The notes beneath the pieces were generated by a model. The model saw nothing but the letters and a program-made list of their open reading frames with translations. It searched no databases and was not told the origin of the DNA. 64,000 nt of DNA from Rhodobacteraceae bacterium KLH11 (lineage in GTDB: Bacteria > Pseudomonadota > Alphaproteobacteria > Rhodobacterales > Rhodobacteraceae): positions 572,618 to 636,617 of the forward strand of contig DS999532.1 in NCBI GenBank assembly GCA_000158135.1, written 5' to 3'. A program made the position numbers and the translations under genes. Of the stretch, positions 32,939 through 42,483 are shown piece by piece (position 1 is the first letter of the stretch; each line of letters opens with the position of its first letter).

Positions 32939-33979
32939 CTACTGATTGGAAGCCAGACGTGCGTTTACTGTATCGGTAACCGCGCGGAGTTCCGGCGTCC
33001 CCAGATCGATCTGGTCCGCAATCAGATTGACCAGCATATCTACCCGTTCAATCCGATCTGCACCGCTTTCGATTGCGCGGGCCGCCGACGATGGCTTTAA
33101 CAGCCCTTTCGCCGCATTTGCGTATTTTTCAAACGGAACCTTGTCTTCAGGATTTGCCCCCAACTGGCTGACGATGCTGTTGACGGTTTCATAAATGCTT
33201 TCAGACAGGTCGATATCACCATGCACCGCTTCTTTGATTGGGCGCGCGCCATCAGGCAGAACGCAGCGATAATTCCCGGTCAGCAGCATGCTCCATTTGG
33301 CAAAGGGCACGAACAACGAGTCAAAGACCCTCAGCTTGACGGGCACGTCCTTCCCATCAACGCGAACCGCATCGATCGAGGCCGCCAGCTCTTTCAGGAT
33401 GCTGTTATGGGCGTCCTGCTCAAACGGGGCGGCCTTGAAATTGGTCGGCAGGCCCACATGCAGCGTATTCGCACCATCCTCGGGTACGCGATAGGCCTGC
33501 GGATCGGGGCTGCACAGGGTCACATTGCCGGGTTCAAATGCCTGCCAAACTGCAGGGCAGGTGAAGCATGATTCAAGCTTGCTTGCATCCAACCCCTTGA
33601 TACGGCGCAGGAAAGGCAGCGGCGGCATGTTCATGATCGACAGACAAGGGGTATTGGCCGCCGCAATCCGGCCCAACAGATCGGTGATCGCGTCATTGCA
33701 ATATTGCGGCTCGGACATGGCAAGGGCAACCATGTCATAATCTTCGGGGTTTACCTGTTCAGGCGTCTTGGCATCCAGTTTGCCGGGCAAATCGCCCGAT
33801 TTGAAGGACCTGTGCTGGTCTTCATCACGCAGCTTGATCCGAACATCTGTGCCTTCGGCGTTGATCAGATCCGCCGTAGCCTGACGACAGACAAGCGTCA
33901 CGTCGTGACCAGCCATCAACAGTTTGGTCCCCAAAAGAGACCCGTATGATGCCCCAAGGATTACGATCTTGTATGCCAT
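32939..33979 (-). CDS. Ketopantoate reductase (PanE/ApbA) family; candidate oxalyl-CoA reductase
   Basis: 346 residues with an N-terminal Rossmann fold (YKIVILGASYGSLLG, 3-17) and a C-terminal helical ketopantoate reductase domain. No pantothenate genes are nearby. In Methylobacterium extorquens a PanE homologue (PanE2) is the NADPH-dependent oxalyl-CoA reductase that makes glyoxylate during oxalate assimilation. The location next to a full oxalate gene set makes that activity the best guess here, but family membership alone would also fit a true ketopantoate reductase or opine-type dehydrogenase. Divergent from the ScfR-type regulator. Glycine-rich motif is GASYGSLLG rather than GxGxxG, as in some divergent members. 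Confidence 0.7.
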   Translation of the reverse strand: MAYKIVILGASYGSLLGTKLLMAGHDVTLVCRQATADLINAEGTDVRIKLRDEDQHRSFKSGDLPGKLDAKTPEQVNPEDYDMVALAMSEPQYCNDAITDLLGRIAAANTPCLSIMNMPPLPFLRRIKGLDASKLESCFTCPAVWQAFEPGNVTLCSPDPQAYRVPEDGANTLHVGLPTNFKAAPFEQDAHNSILKELAASIDAVRVDGKDVPVKLRVFDSLFVPFAKWSMLLTGNYRCVLPDGARPIKEAVHGDIDLSESIYETVNSIVSQLGANPEDKVPFEKYANAAKGLLKPSSAARAIESGADRIERVDMLVNLIADQIDLGTPELRAVTDTVNARLASNQ

Positions 33980-34097
33980 ATTCCAGTGTCCTTTGTTCTG
34001 TGCCGAATACGCCGAATTTAACCGGTAACATAATTTTGAGAGTCGATTCCCGCTACTAGAATTGTGTCAATGTGTGTATAGTAAACGACACAAACGG

Positions 34098-34116
34098 AAT
34101 ATTTGTAAACTTGTAA
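34098..34116. promoter_or_regulatory. Possible autoregulatory site before ScfR-type gene
   Basis: TTTGTAAACTTGTAA-like sequence ten bases or so before the start resembles a degenerate form of the TTTGCAAA-type sites recalled for PccR/RamB regulators. Single weak match in the 147-base divergent region between the PanE-like and regulator genes. Confidence 0.25.
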
Positions 34117-34126
34117 GGATGGCGGG

Positions 34127-35533
34127 ATGTCAAAGACCCTTATCGGACCGCGTCTGCGCCAGTTGCGGCGCGATCAAAAACAGACTCAGGCAGAAATGGC
34201 CCGCAATCTGGGTGTAAGCCCATCCTATATCAATCTGCTTGAAAACAATCAGCGCAGCCTGTCCGTGCAGATGCTGATGTCGATCGCCGAAGCTTACGCG
34301 ATCGACTGGCGCGAACTCACCAAAGACGAAAGCACCCGTCGCGTTGCGGATCTGAGAAACGTGGTGCAAGATCCCGTCTTCACCGGAGAACGGCCCGATG
34401 TGCAGGAGCTCAGGGGCGCGATTGACCACGCACCACGGCTGGTGAACAATTTTTTGCAACTCCACCAGGCGCATCGGAATGCGCTTGAGAAAATCCTGCA
34501 GCTTGCTGGTGACAACACTATGGAAGAGCTGCTCAGGGCCTCGCCCGAAACGGTCATTCACGACTTCTTCCGCGATCATCGAAACCATTTCCCCGAGCTT
34601 GAGAAAGCTGCCGAAAACGCATGGTATGGCAGCTTCTCATCGCCCGAGGATCGCTTCCACGAGCTGCGCCGCCGACTGCATGAAGATCACAACATCTCGG
34701 TCACGGTACGCCGGATCGACCAGATGGGCGCCGCGCTGAGATATTATGATGAATCCGCTGGAGTGGTGCATCTGTCGCAGGCCCTGAACACCGCAAACAG
34801 GGTATTCCAGCTGGCCCATGTTCTTTGTTTGGTGGAATATCCCGACCTGCTGGCCCATACCGTCGAGCGCAGCGGCATTGATGCGCCCAACGCCCTGTCC
34901 CGGCTGCGGGTCGAACTGGCCAACTACTTCGCCGCCGCCTTTCTGATGCCCTATGACGAATTGCTGAAAGAGGCCGAAGCAAGCTGCTATGACATCGACC
35001 GCATCGCGGCGGCGTTCAGCACCTCGTTCGAACAGGTCTGCCAACGCCTGACCACGCTGCAACGCGAAGGCGCAAAGGGGGTTCCGTTCTTCTTTCTCAG
35101 GATCGACAAGGCCGGGAACGTCACGAAACGGTTCAATTCAACCTCGTTTCATCTGGCTGAATATGGCGGGTCCTGCCCGGTCTGGAACATTCATACGGCC
35201 TTCTACACCCCGGGCGTGGTGATGCCGCAATTCGTGGAGATGCCCGGTGGCGAGCGATATTTCACCGTCAGCCGTACCGTTCACCGGCCCGTCTTCAACG
35301 AAGAGACGCAAGACCGGCGGCTGACGCTCGCGCTGGGATGCGAGGCGCGCTATGCCCATCGCCTCGGGTATGCCTCCAGTTTCAATTTCGAAGATCCAAA
35401 ACTGTATGCACCGATCGGGATCAACTGTCAGCTTTGCCCCCGTCAGGCCTGTTCGCAGCGGGCGCATCAGCCCCTGTTCGTCGAACTGCCAATGGACGAA
35501 AACCGGCGTGGCAACACACGCTATGAAAGCTGA
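34127..35533 (+). CDS. Short-chain fatty acyl transcriptional regulator family (ScfR/PccR/RamB-like)
   Basis: 468 residues. XRE HTH at about 8-65 (LRQLRRDQKQTQAEMARNLGVSPSYINLLENNQ), a middle IrrE-like region (about 200-270, RVELANYFAAAFLMPYDELLKEAE) and a C-terminal domain ending in a cysteine-containing INCQLCPRQACSQRA. In Rhodobacter the homologue PccR senses propionyl-CoA metabolism; RamB in Corynebacterium controls acetate genes. Here it lies between the PanE-like gene (divergent) and the TctABC transporter (convergent), so it may respond to a short CoA ester such as oxalyl- or propionyl-CoA; that is inference. Confidence 0.88.
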   Translation: MSKTLIGPRLRQLRRDQKQTQAEMARNLGVSPSYINLLENNQRSLSVQMLMSIAEAYAIDWRELTKDESTRRVADLRNVVQDPVFTGERPDVQELRGAIDHAPRLVNNFLQLHQAHRNALEKILQLAGDNTMEELLRASPETVIHDFFRDHRNHFPELEKAAENAWYGSFSSPEDRFHELRRRLHEDHNISVTVRRIDQMGAALRYYDESAGVVHLSQALNTANRVFQLAHVLCLVEYPDLLAHTVERSGIDAPNALSRLRVELANYFAAAFLMPYDELLKEAEASCYDIDRIAAAFSTSFEQVCQRLTTLQREGAKGVPFFFLRIDKAGNVTKRFNSTSFHLAEYGGSCPVWNIHTAFYTPGVVMPQFVEMPGGERYFTVSRTVHRPVFNEETQDRRLTLALGCEARYAHRLGYASSFNFEDPKLYAPIGINCQLCPRQACSQRAHQPLFVELPMDENRRGNTRYES

Positions 35534-35540
35534 ACCCTGC

Positions 35541-35570
35541 AAAAGAAACGGGGGCCCGTAAGGCCCCCGT
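35541..35570 (-). terminator. Terminator at the end of the tct operon
   Basis: ACGGGGGCC (35548-35556) and GGCCCCCGT (35562-35570) make a strong GC stem with a five-base loop. On the minus strand it is followed by TTTCTTTTGC, giving an intrinsic terminator for tctCBA. It also lies 14 bases past the regulator stop on the plus strand. Confidence 0.8.
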
Positions 35571-35594
35571 CGGTGATTGATATGAACCCGCAGG

Positions 35595-37109
35595 TCACGC
35601 AGCTTTCTCAGCCTTCCGCTTTTTGATCATCTTCGAGATCATCGGATAGCTAACCAGACCAACCGCGATCAGGATGCAAACCAGCGAGATCGGGCGCTCA
35701 AGGAAGGTCATCGGGTCACCCTGGCTCGAAATCAGCGACTGGCGCATCGAGCGTTCGGTCAGCGGACCCAGAACAATGGCCAGAACCGCAGGGGCAACCG
35801 GGTAGTTCAGCTTGCGCAGCAGGTATCCCGCAATACCCAGACCCAGCATCAGGTAGGTATCAAACATCCGGTCAGTGGTGGCGAACACGCCGACGACACA
35901 CAGGATGAAGATGATGGGGGCCAGAACACTGAACGGCATCGCCAGAACACGGATGAAAACCGGGATCAAAGCAATATTCAGTACAACGGTCATGAAGTTT
36001 GCCACATACATCGAGCCGATCAGGCCCCAGACAAAATCCGGGCTTTCGGTGAACAGCAGCGGACCCGGACGCAGACCCCAGATGATCATACCACCCAGCA
36101 GGATAGCCGTGGTGGGCGATCCGGGGATACCCAGCGTGATCATCGGCAGCATCGAACCGGTCGACGCGGCGTTGTTGGCCGCCTCGGGTGCCGCCACGCC
36201 GGCGACATTGCCCTTGCCGAACGTATCACCGTCTTTCGAGAAGGTTTTGGCCAGACCATAAGACATCAGCGAAGCAGGTGTCGCCCCGGCCGCCGGAAGC
36301 GTCCCGACGAAGAAACCCAGAACCGAACCAACCGTCGAAACCGGCAGGTACTTTTTGACCTGCGCAAGGTTGTTGATGATCTTCTTGAAGCCCACTTCGA
36401 CCTTGTGCATCTGGATCTTGCCCTTGGTATGCTCAAGCGTCCAGATCATCTCGCCGATACCATAGATACCGATGGCCAGAACCAGGAACGGAATGCCGCG
36501 CTGGAACTCTACAAGTCCGCCAAAGATCAGACGGGGTTGTCCCGAGATGATGTCAAAGCCGACGGCTGCCAGCACCAGGCCAACAAGGATCGAGAAGATG
36601 GTCTTGGGGATATCATCGCCGCCAAGTCCAATGAAGGTCGCGAAGGCAAGCAGCATCAGGGCGAATTCTTCCTGAGGGCCAAACTTCAAGGCAAACGCCG
36701 CAAGTGGCGGGGCAAAGCCGGTGAACAGGATCACCGAGATGGTACCGCCGATGAAGGAGGCAATGGCCGCGGCCATCAGCGCCTGGTCGGCTCTGCCTGA
36801 CTGGGCCATTGGGCGGCCGTCAAACACGGTTGCCACCGCAGTCGAGGCCCCTGGGATGCCCAGTGTGATAGAGCTTACCGCGCCGCCATACATGGCACCG
36901 TAGTAAAGCGCGGCCAGAAAGATGATCGCGGCGGTGGGCGGCACCAGAAAGGTAACCGGCAGAAGGATGGCAACGCCGTTTACAGACCCGAGGCCCGGCA
37001 TTGCACCGATGAACAATCCGGCAAAACAGCCCAGAAAGATCATCATCAAGTTAAGCGGCTCGAAGGACTGGAGTAGTCCGGCGCCCAGCAAGCTGATTAT
37101 GGAGTCCAT
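35595..37109 (-). CDS. tctA: Tripartite tricarboxylate transporter, TctA large membrane subunit
   Basis: 504 residues, about twelve hydrophobic segments, standard TctA length. Family signature stretches include GSVNGVAILLPVTFLVPPTAAIIFLAALYYGAMYGG split over two helices, and the paired glycine/proline loops GTLPAAGATPASLMSYG and GIPGSPTTAILLGG. It forms the secondary-transport channel of the TTT system driven by ion gradients. Encoded after TctB in a binding protein-first operon next to the oxalate genes, so a dicarboxylate such as oxalate is a candidate substrate. Confidence 0.92.
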   Translation of the reverse strand: MDSIISLLGAGLLQSFEPLNLMMIFLGCFAGLFIGAMPGLGSVNGVAILLPVTFLVPPTAAIIFLAALYYGAMYGGAVSSITLGIPGASTAVATVFDGRPMAQSGRADQALMAAAIASFIGGTISVILFTGFAPPLAAFALKFGPQEEFALMLLAFATFIGLGGDDIPKTIFSILVGLVLAAVGFDIISGQPRLIFGGLVEFQRGIPFLVLAIGIYGIGEMIWTLEHTKGKIQMHKVEVGFKKIINNLAQVKKYLPVSTVGSVLGFFVGTLPAAGATPASLMSYGLAKTFSKDGDTFGKGNVAGVAAPEAANNAASTGSMLPMITLGIPGSPTTAILLGGMIIWGLRPGPLLFTESPDFVWGLIGSMYVANFMTVVLNIALIPVFIRVLAMPFSVLAPIIFILCVVGVFATTDRMFDTYLMLGLGIAGYLLRKLNYPVAPAVLAIVLGPLTERSMRQSLISSQGDPMTFLERPISLVCILIAVGLVSYPMISKMIKKRKAEKAA

Positions 37110-37145
37110 GAGTATGTTCCCTGTTGGATAGCTGGCGGTTCGGCG

Positions 37146-37673
37146 TTACGACATGATCGCATAGCGGAAGTCGTCGATATGCAGGAAGATGCCTTCAAAG
37201 AAGGGCCATCCGCGCGGCAGGTATTTGTTAAGCGCGACCTCAAACAGCATATAGATCGCCACGGGCATTCCGAATACGACAGCCAGCGTCAAACCCCATT
37301 TGTGCCTGCCGATACCCTTCACATAGAAAAGCAAGAACAGCATCATCGAGAAGTACAGGCCGATGATGTTGGTTAAAACCAGTAGAAAGAAGATGGCAGC
37401 GATTGTGATCCCGACCATGAAGATCGTCTCGGGATCAATATACGGGTCAAGGTTACGGGATTCCGCGGTCACACCGCGAAACCAACGAGCGATAGTCCAG
37501 AGAGATGTCAGTGCCATACCGGCAGACAGCCAGAATGGCCACATACCGGCACCGGGGCCTCTTCCTTCAAGCCAGCCGATGGTTAGATCATCGTTCAGGA
37601 CGTTCCACATCAGACCAAAGGAGGCAAGAAGCATGACTACCCCCATGATCAACTCAGCTGTACGAACAGTCAT
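37146..37673 (-). CDS. tctB: Tripartite tricarboxylate transporter, TctB small membrane subunit
   Basis: 175 residues, four predicted membrane helices (about 8-25, 40-58, 82-108, 118-140). GGAGG lies before the ATG at 37673, which was chosen over a start ten codons upstream. Poorly conserved family, identified mainly by size, helix number and position between TctC and TctA. It is separated from TctC by 145 bases that hold a stem-loop. Confidence 0.85.
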   Translation of the reverse strand: MTVRTAELIMGVVMLLASFGLMWNVLNDDLTIGWLEGRGPGAGMWPFWLSAGMALTSLWTIARWFRGVTAESRNLDPYIDPETIFMVGITIAAIFFLLVLTNIIGLYFSMMLFLLFYVKGIGRHKWGLTLAVVFGMPVAIYMLFEVALNKYLPRGWPFFEGIFLHIDDFRYAIMS

Positions 37674-37776
37674 GTTTATCCTCCGCATCCGGGCTGTCAC
37701 CACCTGGACTGCTATTTAGGTTCAATCTTTGTGGCGAAACCGGGTTCTGGCCAAGTCGGGCCAAATTTGGTGACCC

Positions 37777-37806
37777 CTCTGGGCAGGCGGAACTGCCCGC
37801 CCAGAG
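37777..37806 (-). promoter_or_regulatory. Intercistronic stem-loop between tctC and tctB
   Basis: CTCTGGGC (37777-37784) pairs with GCCCAGAG (37799-37806), with a nested GGGCAG/CTGCCC alternative. It lies 12 bases after the binding-protein stop on the minus strand and lacks a T-run. This mirrors the hairpin after the tauA-like gene and probably keeps binding-protein transcript levels above those of the membrane subunits. Confidence 0.55.
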
Positions 37807-37818
37807 AAGATTATTGCC

Positions 37819-38802
37819 TTACTTCGAAGTGATGGCGTCTGCGCCAACAGTTTCGATCAGCTCAACGTGACGCTGAAGCTGTGCATTGTGGAACTCGGCC
37901 AGTTCGTCGCCCGAAATCCACTCGCTGCAGGTCAGACCATCGGATTCGCAATAGTCCTGCCATTCCTGCGAGTTGAACAGCTCTTCGAACAGATTCTGGT
38001 ACCAGGCCACAGCCTCAGGATCCATGCCCGCCGGGCCAGAGATCGAACGCTGCATGTAGTATTCGATATCCACACCCAGTTCCTTGGCGGTCGGGACATC
38101 CTCGAACGGAGCCGTGCGCTCACCGTTGAACTGAACCAGCGGCTTCGAATTGCCCGCACGCCAGAACTCCATCTGCTCAGACGGGTTGTTCACGGTCGAG
38201 TCGATCTGGTTGCCCACAAGGTTCTTCGCCACTGTGCCACCACCCGGGAACGGGATATAGGTCACGTTGTAGCCAAGTTCCTTTTCCATCATGGCAGTCA
38301 GGATCGAATCTTCCTGTCCTGAACCAGTGCCGCCCACTTTCCACGTTCCGTCAGAGCCCTGAACAGTTGCAACGTAGCTGTCGAGGTCAGTGATATCATC
38401 GCGGTCGGTGTTGACCCACAGCAGGAACGTGTCCATCGCCATACGCCCGATCGGGGCGAAGGAAGTGACATCAATCTCCAGCTCATCCTGAATGATCGGC
38501 GTCGTGTAGAAGCTGTTCAGAGCAACCAGCAGCGTGTGGTTGTCACCTTCCTTGCCCTTGATGTAGGACAGTGCTTCTGCACCCGAACCACCCGGCTTGT
38601 TGATCGGAATAAACGGTCTGGGGCTCAGGCCCTTCTTCTGGATCAGGCCCTGTAGCAGACGCGCGATCTGGTCAGCACCACCACCGGTTCCTGCCATGAT
38701 GATGAACTCAACCGGTTTACGCGGTTGCCATTCCGCCATCGCAGCAGGCGCAGTGATCGCCAGAGCGGCGGCCGTCATCGTCAGAGTTTTCCAAATCTTC
38801 AT
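37819..38802 (-). CDS. tctC: Tripartite tricarboxylate transporter, TctC periplasmic binding protein
   Basis: 327 residues with signal peptide MKIWKTLTMTAAALAITAPAAMA (cleavage near 23). Mature part follows the Bug/TctC pattern: PVEFIIMAGTGGGADQIARLLQ, PINKPGGSGAEALSYI, WKVGGTGSGQEDS, PFPGGGTVAKNLVGNQID. GGGAGGA stands before the ATG at 38802; a longer reading has no signal peptide. First gene of the tct operon. Ligand possibly oxalate or another short dicarboxylate, inferred from the neighbours. Confidence 0.9.
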   Translation of the reverse strand: MKIWKTLTMTAAALAITAPAAMAEWQPRKPVEFIIMAGTGGGADQIARLLQGLIQKKGLSPRPFIPINKPGGSGAEALSYIKGKEGDNHTLLVALNSFYTTPIIQDELEIDVTSFAPIGRMAMDTFLLWVNTDRDDITDLDSYVATVQGSDGTWKVGGTGSGQEDSILTAMMEKELGYNVTYIPFPGGGTVAKNLVGNQIDSTVNNPSEQMEFWRAGNSKPLVQFNGERTAPFEDVPTAKELGVDIEYYMQRSISGPAGMDPEAVAWYQNLFEELFNSQEWQDYCESDGLTCSEWISGDELAEFHNAQLQRHVELIETVGADAITSK

Positions 38803-38947
38803 TTTTTTCCTCCCTAGGTACAGCCATGATTGGCTTTCTTCGGTACGTGTTTCCGATGGCTTACGCATTCTCCTCGTGAGATTGCCGCCTGTCACCGGAA
38901 CGTATTACGTAGTTTGCTTCATCCTCCTTCTTCATTCATCTTAAGTT

Positions 38948-39811
38948 TTAGTGAACCATCACAACGGGTATCTCGGCTTCGGCAACAATTGTCGCAGAGT
39001 TGCCTCCAAGCAGGGATTCCCGTTCGTAGCTTTCGTGATATGCGCCCATGATCAGCAGATCGACGCCGATATCCGAGCACTTGTCCAGCAGCTGGCGGCC
39101 CACATTGCCCCGAACATCGAACTGGACCACATCAGACGAAACCCCGCGACGCGCCAGATAGTCCTGAAACTCTTCGGCGGTGGCCGCATGTTCAGAATGG
39201 CCACCGGTCAAAACCGTGACAGAGTCAGCACTTTCGATCAATGGCATCGCCATCGCAACGGCGCGCGAAGCCTCCAGCGATCCGTTCCAGCCGATCGCCA
39301 CATGACGCCCGAGATCAGTCGCCACCTCGGTCGAGGGCGGGCACACAAGAACCGGGCGACCTGACGAGAACAACGCCGATTTCAAGGTGTTGAACCCCAG
39401 ATCTTCTTCCTTGCTGGGTTTCGGGACACAAATCAGATCGGACAGTCGGCCATAGTGGCGCACCGCATCAACCTGCTTGCCCTCGTATTCGTAGAACTTC
39501 GCTGTTGGCTTGTTCAACTCGGGATCTTGTTCGCTGACGCCGTGTTTGGCGGCGTCAGCAGAGAATTTATCGTGCACGAAATTTTCTTCAGTATCAGCAC
39601 TTTGCTGCGTTGCCGCCTCAATCTGCTTGCGAAGAAAATTAGGGATCACAACCCCATAAGGCATCATGTCTTCGGCCTTGGGATGGCAATGCACGACCTT
39701 GATATGCGCGCTGAAGCGTTTGGCCAGCGCCGCGGCGTGGGCAAAGAGCGCAGGCCCCCTGCCGTCATCGCGCGCAGGCATCATGATGGTATGAAGCGTG
39801 CTGCTGGCCAT
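38948..39811 (-). CDS. Universal stress protein, tandem UspA
   Basis: 287 residues with two Usp-like halves: HTIMMPARDDGRGPALFAHA at the start and HVAIGWNGSLEASRAV from about 170. The second half ends in LLIMGAYHESYERESLLGGNSATIVAEAEIPVVMVH, containing the G-x2-H-x9-GS(T/N)-type nucleotide-binding loop; the first half lacks it. Two bases behind the formate-THF ligase gene and so the last member of the oxalate operon. A role in stress or acid adaptation during oxalate use is possible but not shown. Confidence 0.85.
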   Translation of the reverse strand: MASSTLHTIMMPARDDGRGPALFAHAAALAKRFSAHIKVVHCHPKAEDMMPYGVVIPNFLRKQIEAATQQSADTEENFVHDKFSADAAKHGVSEQDPELNKPTAKFYEYEGKQVDAVRHYGRLSDLICVPKPSKEEDLGFNTLKSALFSSGRPVLVCPPSTEVATDLGRHVAIGWNGSLEASRAVAMAMPLIESADSVTVLTGGHSEHAATAEEFQDYLARRGVSSDVVQFDVRGNVGRQLLDKCSDIGVDLLIMGAYHESYERESLLGGNSATIVAEAEIPVVMVH

Positions 39812-39813
39812 GA

Positions 39814-41481
39814 TCAGAACAACCCGTCGATCAGACCATCATCATTGATGCAGATCGCTTCTGCCGAGGGCACCTTGGGCAGGCCCGGCATGGTCATAAT
39901 CTCACCGCAGATCACCACGATGAACCCAGCACCAGCCGACAGGCGAACCTCGCGTACCGGCAGGCTGTGACCCGTCGGTGCACCGCGGCGGTTGGGATCG
40001 GTGGTAAACGAATACTGCGTCTTGGCCATACAGACCGGCAGATTGCCGTAGCCCTGCTCTTCCCAGTCCTTCAGCTGCTTGCGGATCTTGCCGTCTGCCA
40101 GAACTTCATCTGCACGGTAAATGCGCTTGGCAATCGTCTCGATCTTGTCGAACAGGGGCATCTCATCGGGATAGAGCGGTGCATATTGTGCCGCGCCGCT
40201 TTCGACGATCTCAACCACCTTCTTGGCCAGATCTGTGGTGCCCTTGGAACCCTCGGCCCAGTGCTTACACAGCACAGCCTCTGAACCCTGGCTGGCCACA
40301 TAGTCCTTGATGGCCTGCACTTCGGCATCGGTATCGGTGACAAAGTGGTTGATTGCCACGACCGTCGGAACACCAAACTGCTTGAGGTTTTCAATGTGGC
40401 GCCCCAGGTTCGGGCAACCGTTCTTGACCGCCTCGACATTTTCGGCACCCAGATCGGCCTTGGCGACACCGCCGTTCATCTTCATCGCACGGACCGTTGC
40501 AACGATCACAACCGCTTCGGGTTTCAGACCCGCCTTGCGGCATTTGATGTCCATGAACTTCTCGGCACCAAGGTCAGCGCCAAAGCCCGCCTCGGTTACC
40601 ACATAATCGGCCAGTTTCAGCGCCGTGGTCGTCGCCACAACCGAGTTACAGCCATGCGCGATGTTGGCGAACGGACCGCCATGTACAAAGGCGGGGTTGT
40701 TTTCCAGGGTCTGCACAAGGTTGGGCTGCATTGCTTGCTGCAGCAGCACGGTCATGGCGCCATCGGCCTTGATGTCACGGGCATAAACCGGTGAACGGTC
40801 ACGGCGATAAGCCACGATGATGTCACCCAGCCGCTTTTCAAGGTCGGCCAGATCGTTTGCCAGACACAGGATCGCCATGACTTCAGATGCCACGGTGATG
40901 TCAAAACCAGCCTCACGCGGGAAGCCGTTGGCGACACCGCCCAGGTTACACACGATCTGACGCAGCGCGCGGTCATTCATGTCCATCACGCGGCGATAGG
41001 CAACGCGACGGATATCGATCTCCTGCTCGTTACCCCAGTAGATGTGGTTGTCCAGCATCGCCGCCAGCAGGTTGTGAGCGCTGGTGATGGCGTGGAAGTC
41101 GCCGGTGAAATGGAGGTTCATGTCCTCCATCGGCACGACCTGGGCATAGCCACCGCCAGCAGCGCCACCCTTCATGCCAAAGCACGGACCCAGCGAGGCT
41201 TCGCGGATACAGATCGCTGCGTTCTTGCCGATCGCGTTCAGGCCATCGCCCAGACCAACTGTGGTTGTGGTTTTACCTTCACCCGCAGGGGTCGGGTTGA
41301 TCGCGGTCACCAGAACCAGATGGCCATCTTTCTTGTCGGCCAGCGATTTGATGAACTCCTCGGACACTTTGGCCTTGTCATGGCCGAAAGGCAGCAGGTG
41401 TTCGTTGGGAATGTTGAGCTTCGCGCCAATCTCCTGGATCGGCTTCTTTTTCGCGGCGCGGGCAATTTCGATATCAGACAT
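39814..41481 (-). CDS. fhs: Formate-tetrahydrofolate ligase
   Basis: 555 residues, exactly the usual FTHFS length. ATP-binding [14 protein letters not shown] at 64-77, then [26 protein letters not shown] split across the folate site, and [16 protein letters not shown]. It makes 10-formyl-THF from formate, ATP and THF. In this operon it captures formate released from formyl-CoA into the C1 pool. It is encoded after the formyltransferase-like gene with a 29-base gap and before UspA with a two-base gap. Confidence 0.96.
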   Translation of the reverse strand: MSDIEIARAAKKKPIQEIGAKLNIPNEHLLPFGHDKAKVSEEFIKSLADKKDGHLVLVTAINPTPAGEGKTTTTVGLGDGLNAIGKNAAICIREASLGPCFGMKGGAAGGGYAQVVPMEDMNLHFTGDFHAITSAHNLLAAMLDNHIYWGNEQEIDIRRVAYRRVMDMNDRALRQIVCNLGGVANGFPREAGFDITVASEVMAILCLANDLADLEKRLGDIIVAYRRDRSPVYARDIKADGAMTVLLQQAMQPNLVQTLENNPAFVHGGPFANIAHGCNSVVATTTALKLADYVVTEAGFGADLGAEKFMDIKCRKAGLKPEAVVIVATVRAMKMNGGVAKADLGAENVEAVKNGCPNLGRHIENLKQFGVPTVVAINHFVTDTDAEVQAIKDYVASQGSEAVLCKHWAEGSKGTTDLAKKVVEIVESGAAQYAPLYPDEMPLFDKIETIAKRIYRADEVLADGKIRKQLKDWEEQGYGNLPVCMAKTQYSFTTDPNRRGAPTGHSLPVREVRLSAGAGFIVVICGEIMTMPGLPKVPSAEAICINDDGLIDGLF

Positions 41482-41510
41482 AGGATTTTTCCAAAGTTAA
41501 GAAGTTACGA

Positions 41511-42428
41511 TTACTTGCCAAGCGTAGCGCCGGGCTCCAACCCAACGGACGCTGCCCATTCTGAGGCGGCAACTTTGCCTTCTCCGGCTGGGCGGACTCT
41601 CTTGATCAGGATACGGCCACCGACACACTGGACCGAGACGCCCTCATCGGTGATCTCACGAACCCGTCCCGATATGCCGTCACCGGGTACAGGGACACAG
41701 TCGAACACACCCAGTTCGGCCCCATCCAGCGTGGTCCATGCCCCCGGAGCAGGGTTGGTGCCGCGGATCAGATTGTAAACCTGATTGACGGGGCGATGCC
41801 ATTCGATCCGTGCATGGTTCTTGTTGCAGCGCCGTTCATAGGTCGCTTCGCTTTCATCCGGGACAATGCGCGGGGGATTGCCATCGCGGTACAGGTCGCA
41901 GACCGTCAGAACACTGTCGACCGCATGAGGGTAAATCTTCTTGAAATACAGGTCGATGACAGTGTCATTCGGCCCGATCTCGCATTCCCATTGCAGCAGG
42001 CTGTCGCCCTCGTCCAGACCATCTGACGGGTAGAACCAGGAATAGCCCGATTTGGTCGATCCCATGATGATCGGCCAGTTCACCGCCGAAGGTCCGCGAT
42101 GCAGCGGCAGAAGCGATGGGTGGAAACAAATTGATCCATGGGTTGGTGTGTCACGTGCCGCTTCGGGCACAAAGACATTCACAAAAGCCATGACCATCAG
42201 GTCAGCATTAAAGCTGGCCAGCAGATCCAGTGCTTCCTGATCATCGAAATTGGCAGGCTGATGGACCGGCAGGCCCTTTTCCAGCGCAAATTCCTTGATC
42301 GGATCAACCGGTTTACCGTCTTTGTCGGGCTCACAATAGACAGCGACAACTTCATCGGTTCCCGTTTCCAAGAGCTTGGCAAGCACATCTTTCCCGAAGG
42401 CCTGCTGCCCCATGACGATCAAACGCAT
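41511..42428 (-). CDS. Stand-alone formyltransferase, 10-formyl-THF hydrolase domain type
   Basis: 305 residues. It resembles the N-terminal hydrolase domain of 10-formyl-THF dehydrogenase (ALDH1L1) more than Fmt: start MRLIVMGQQAFGKDV, then CFHPSLLPLHRGPSAVNW with catalytic H103, and SDGLDEGDSLLQ with D139, matching H106 and D142 of that enzyme, plus IRGTNPAPGAWT. A C-terminal formyltransferase-like domain follows (about 210-305) but no dehydrogenase domain. Set between frc and fhs. It may deformylate 10-formyl-THF, or move the formyl group between formyl-CoA, formate and THF; the second activity would be new and is speculation. Confidence 0.8.
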   Translation of the reverse strand: MRLIVMGQQAFGKDVLAKLLETGTDEVVAVYCEPDKDGKPVDPIKEFALEKGLPVHQPANFDDQEALDLLASFNADLMVMAFVNVFVPEAARDTPTHGSICFHPSLLPLHRGPSAVNWPIIMGSTKSGYSWFYPSDGLDEGDSLLQWECEIGPNDTVIDLYFKKIYPHAVDSVLTVCDLYRDGNPPRIVPDESEATYERRCNKNHARIEWHRPVNQVYNLIRGTNPAPGAWTTLDGAELGVFDCVPVPGDGISGRVREITDEGVSVQCVGGRILIKRVRPAGEGKVAASEWAASVGLEPGATLGK

Positions 42429-42483
42429 ATTTTCCTCCCTTTGAGCGGGGTGCTGCCTGTCGCAGCACCGCCGTCAAATCTGG

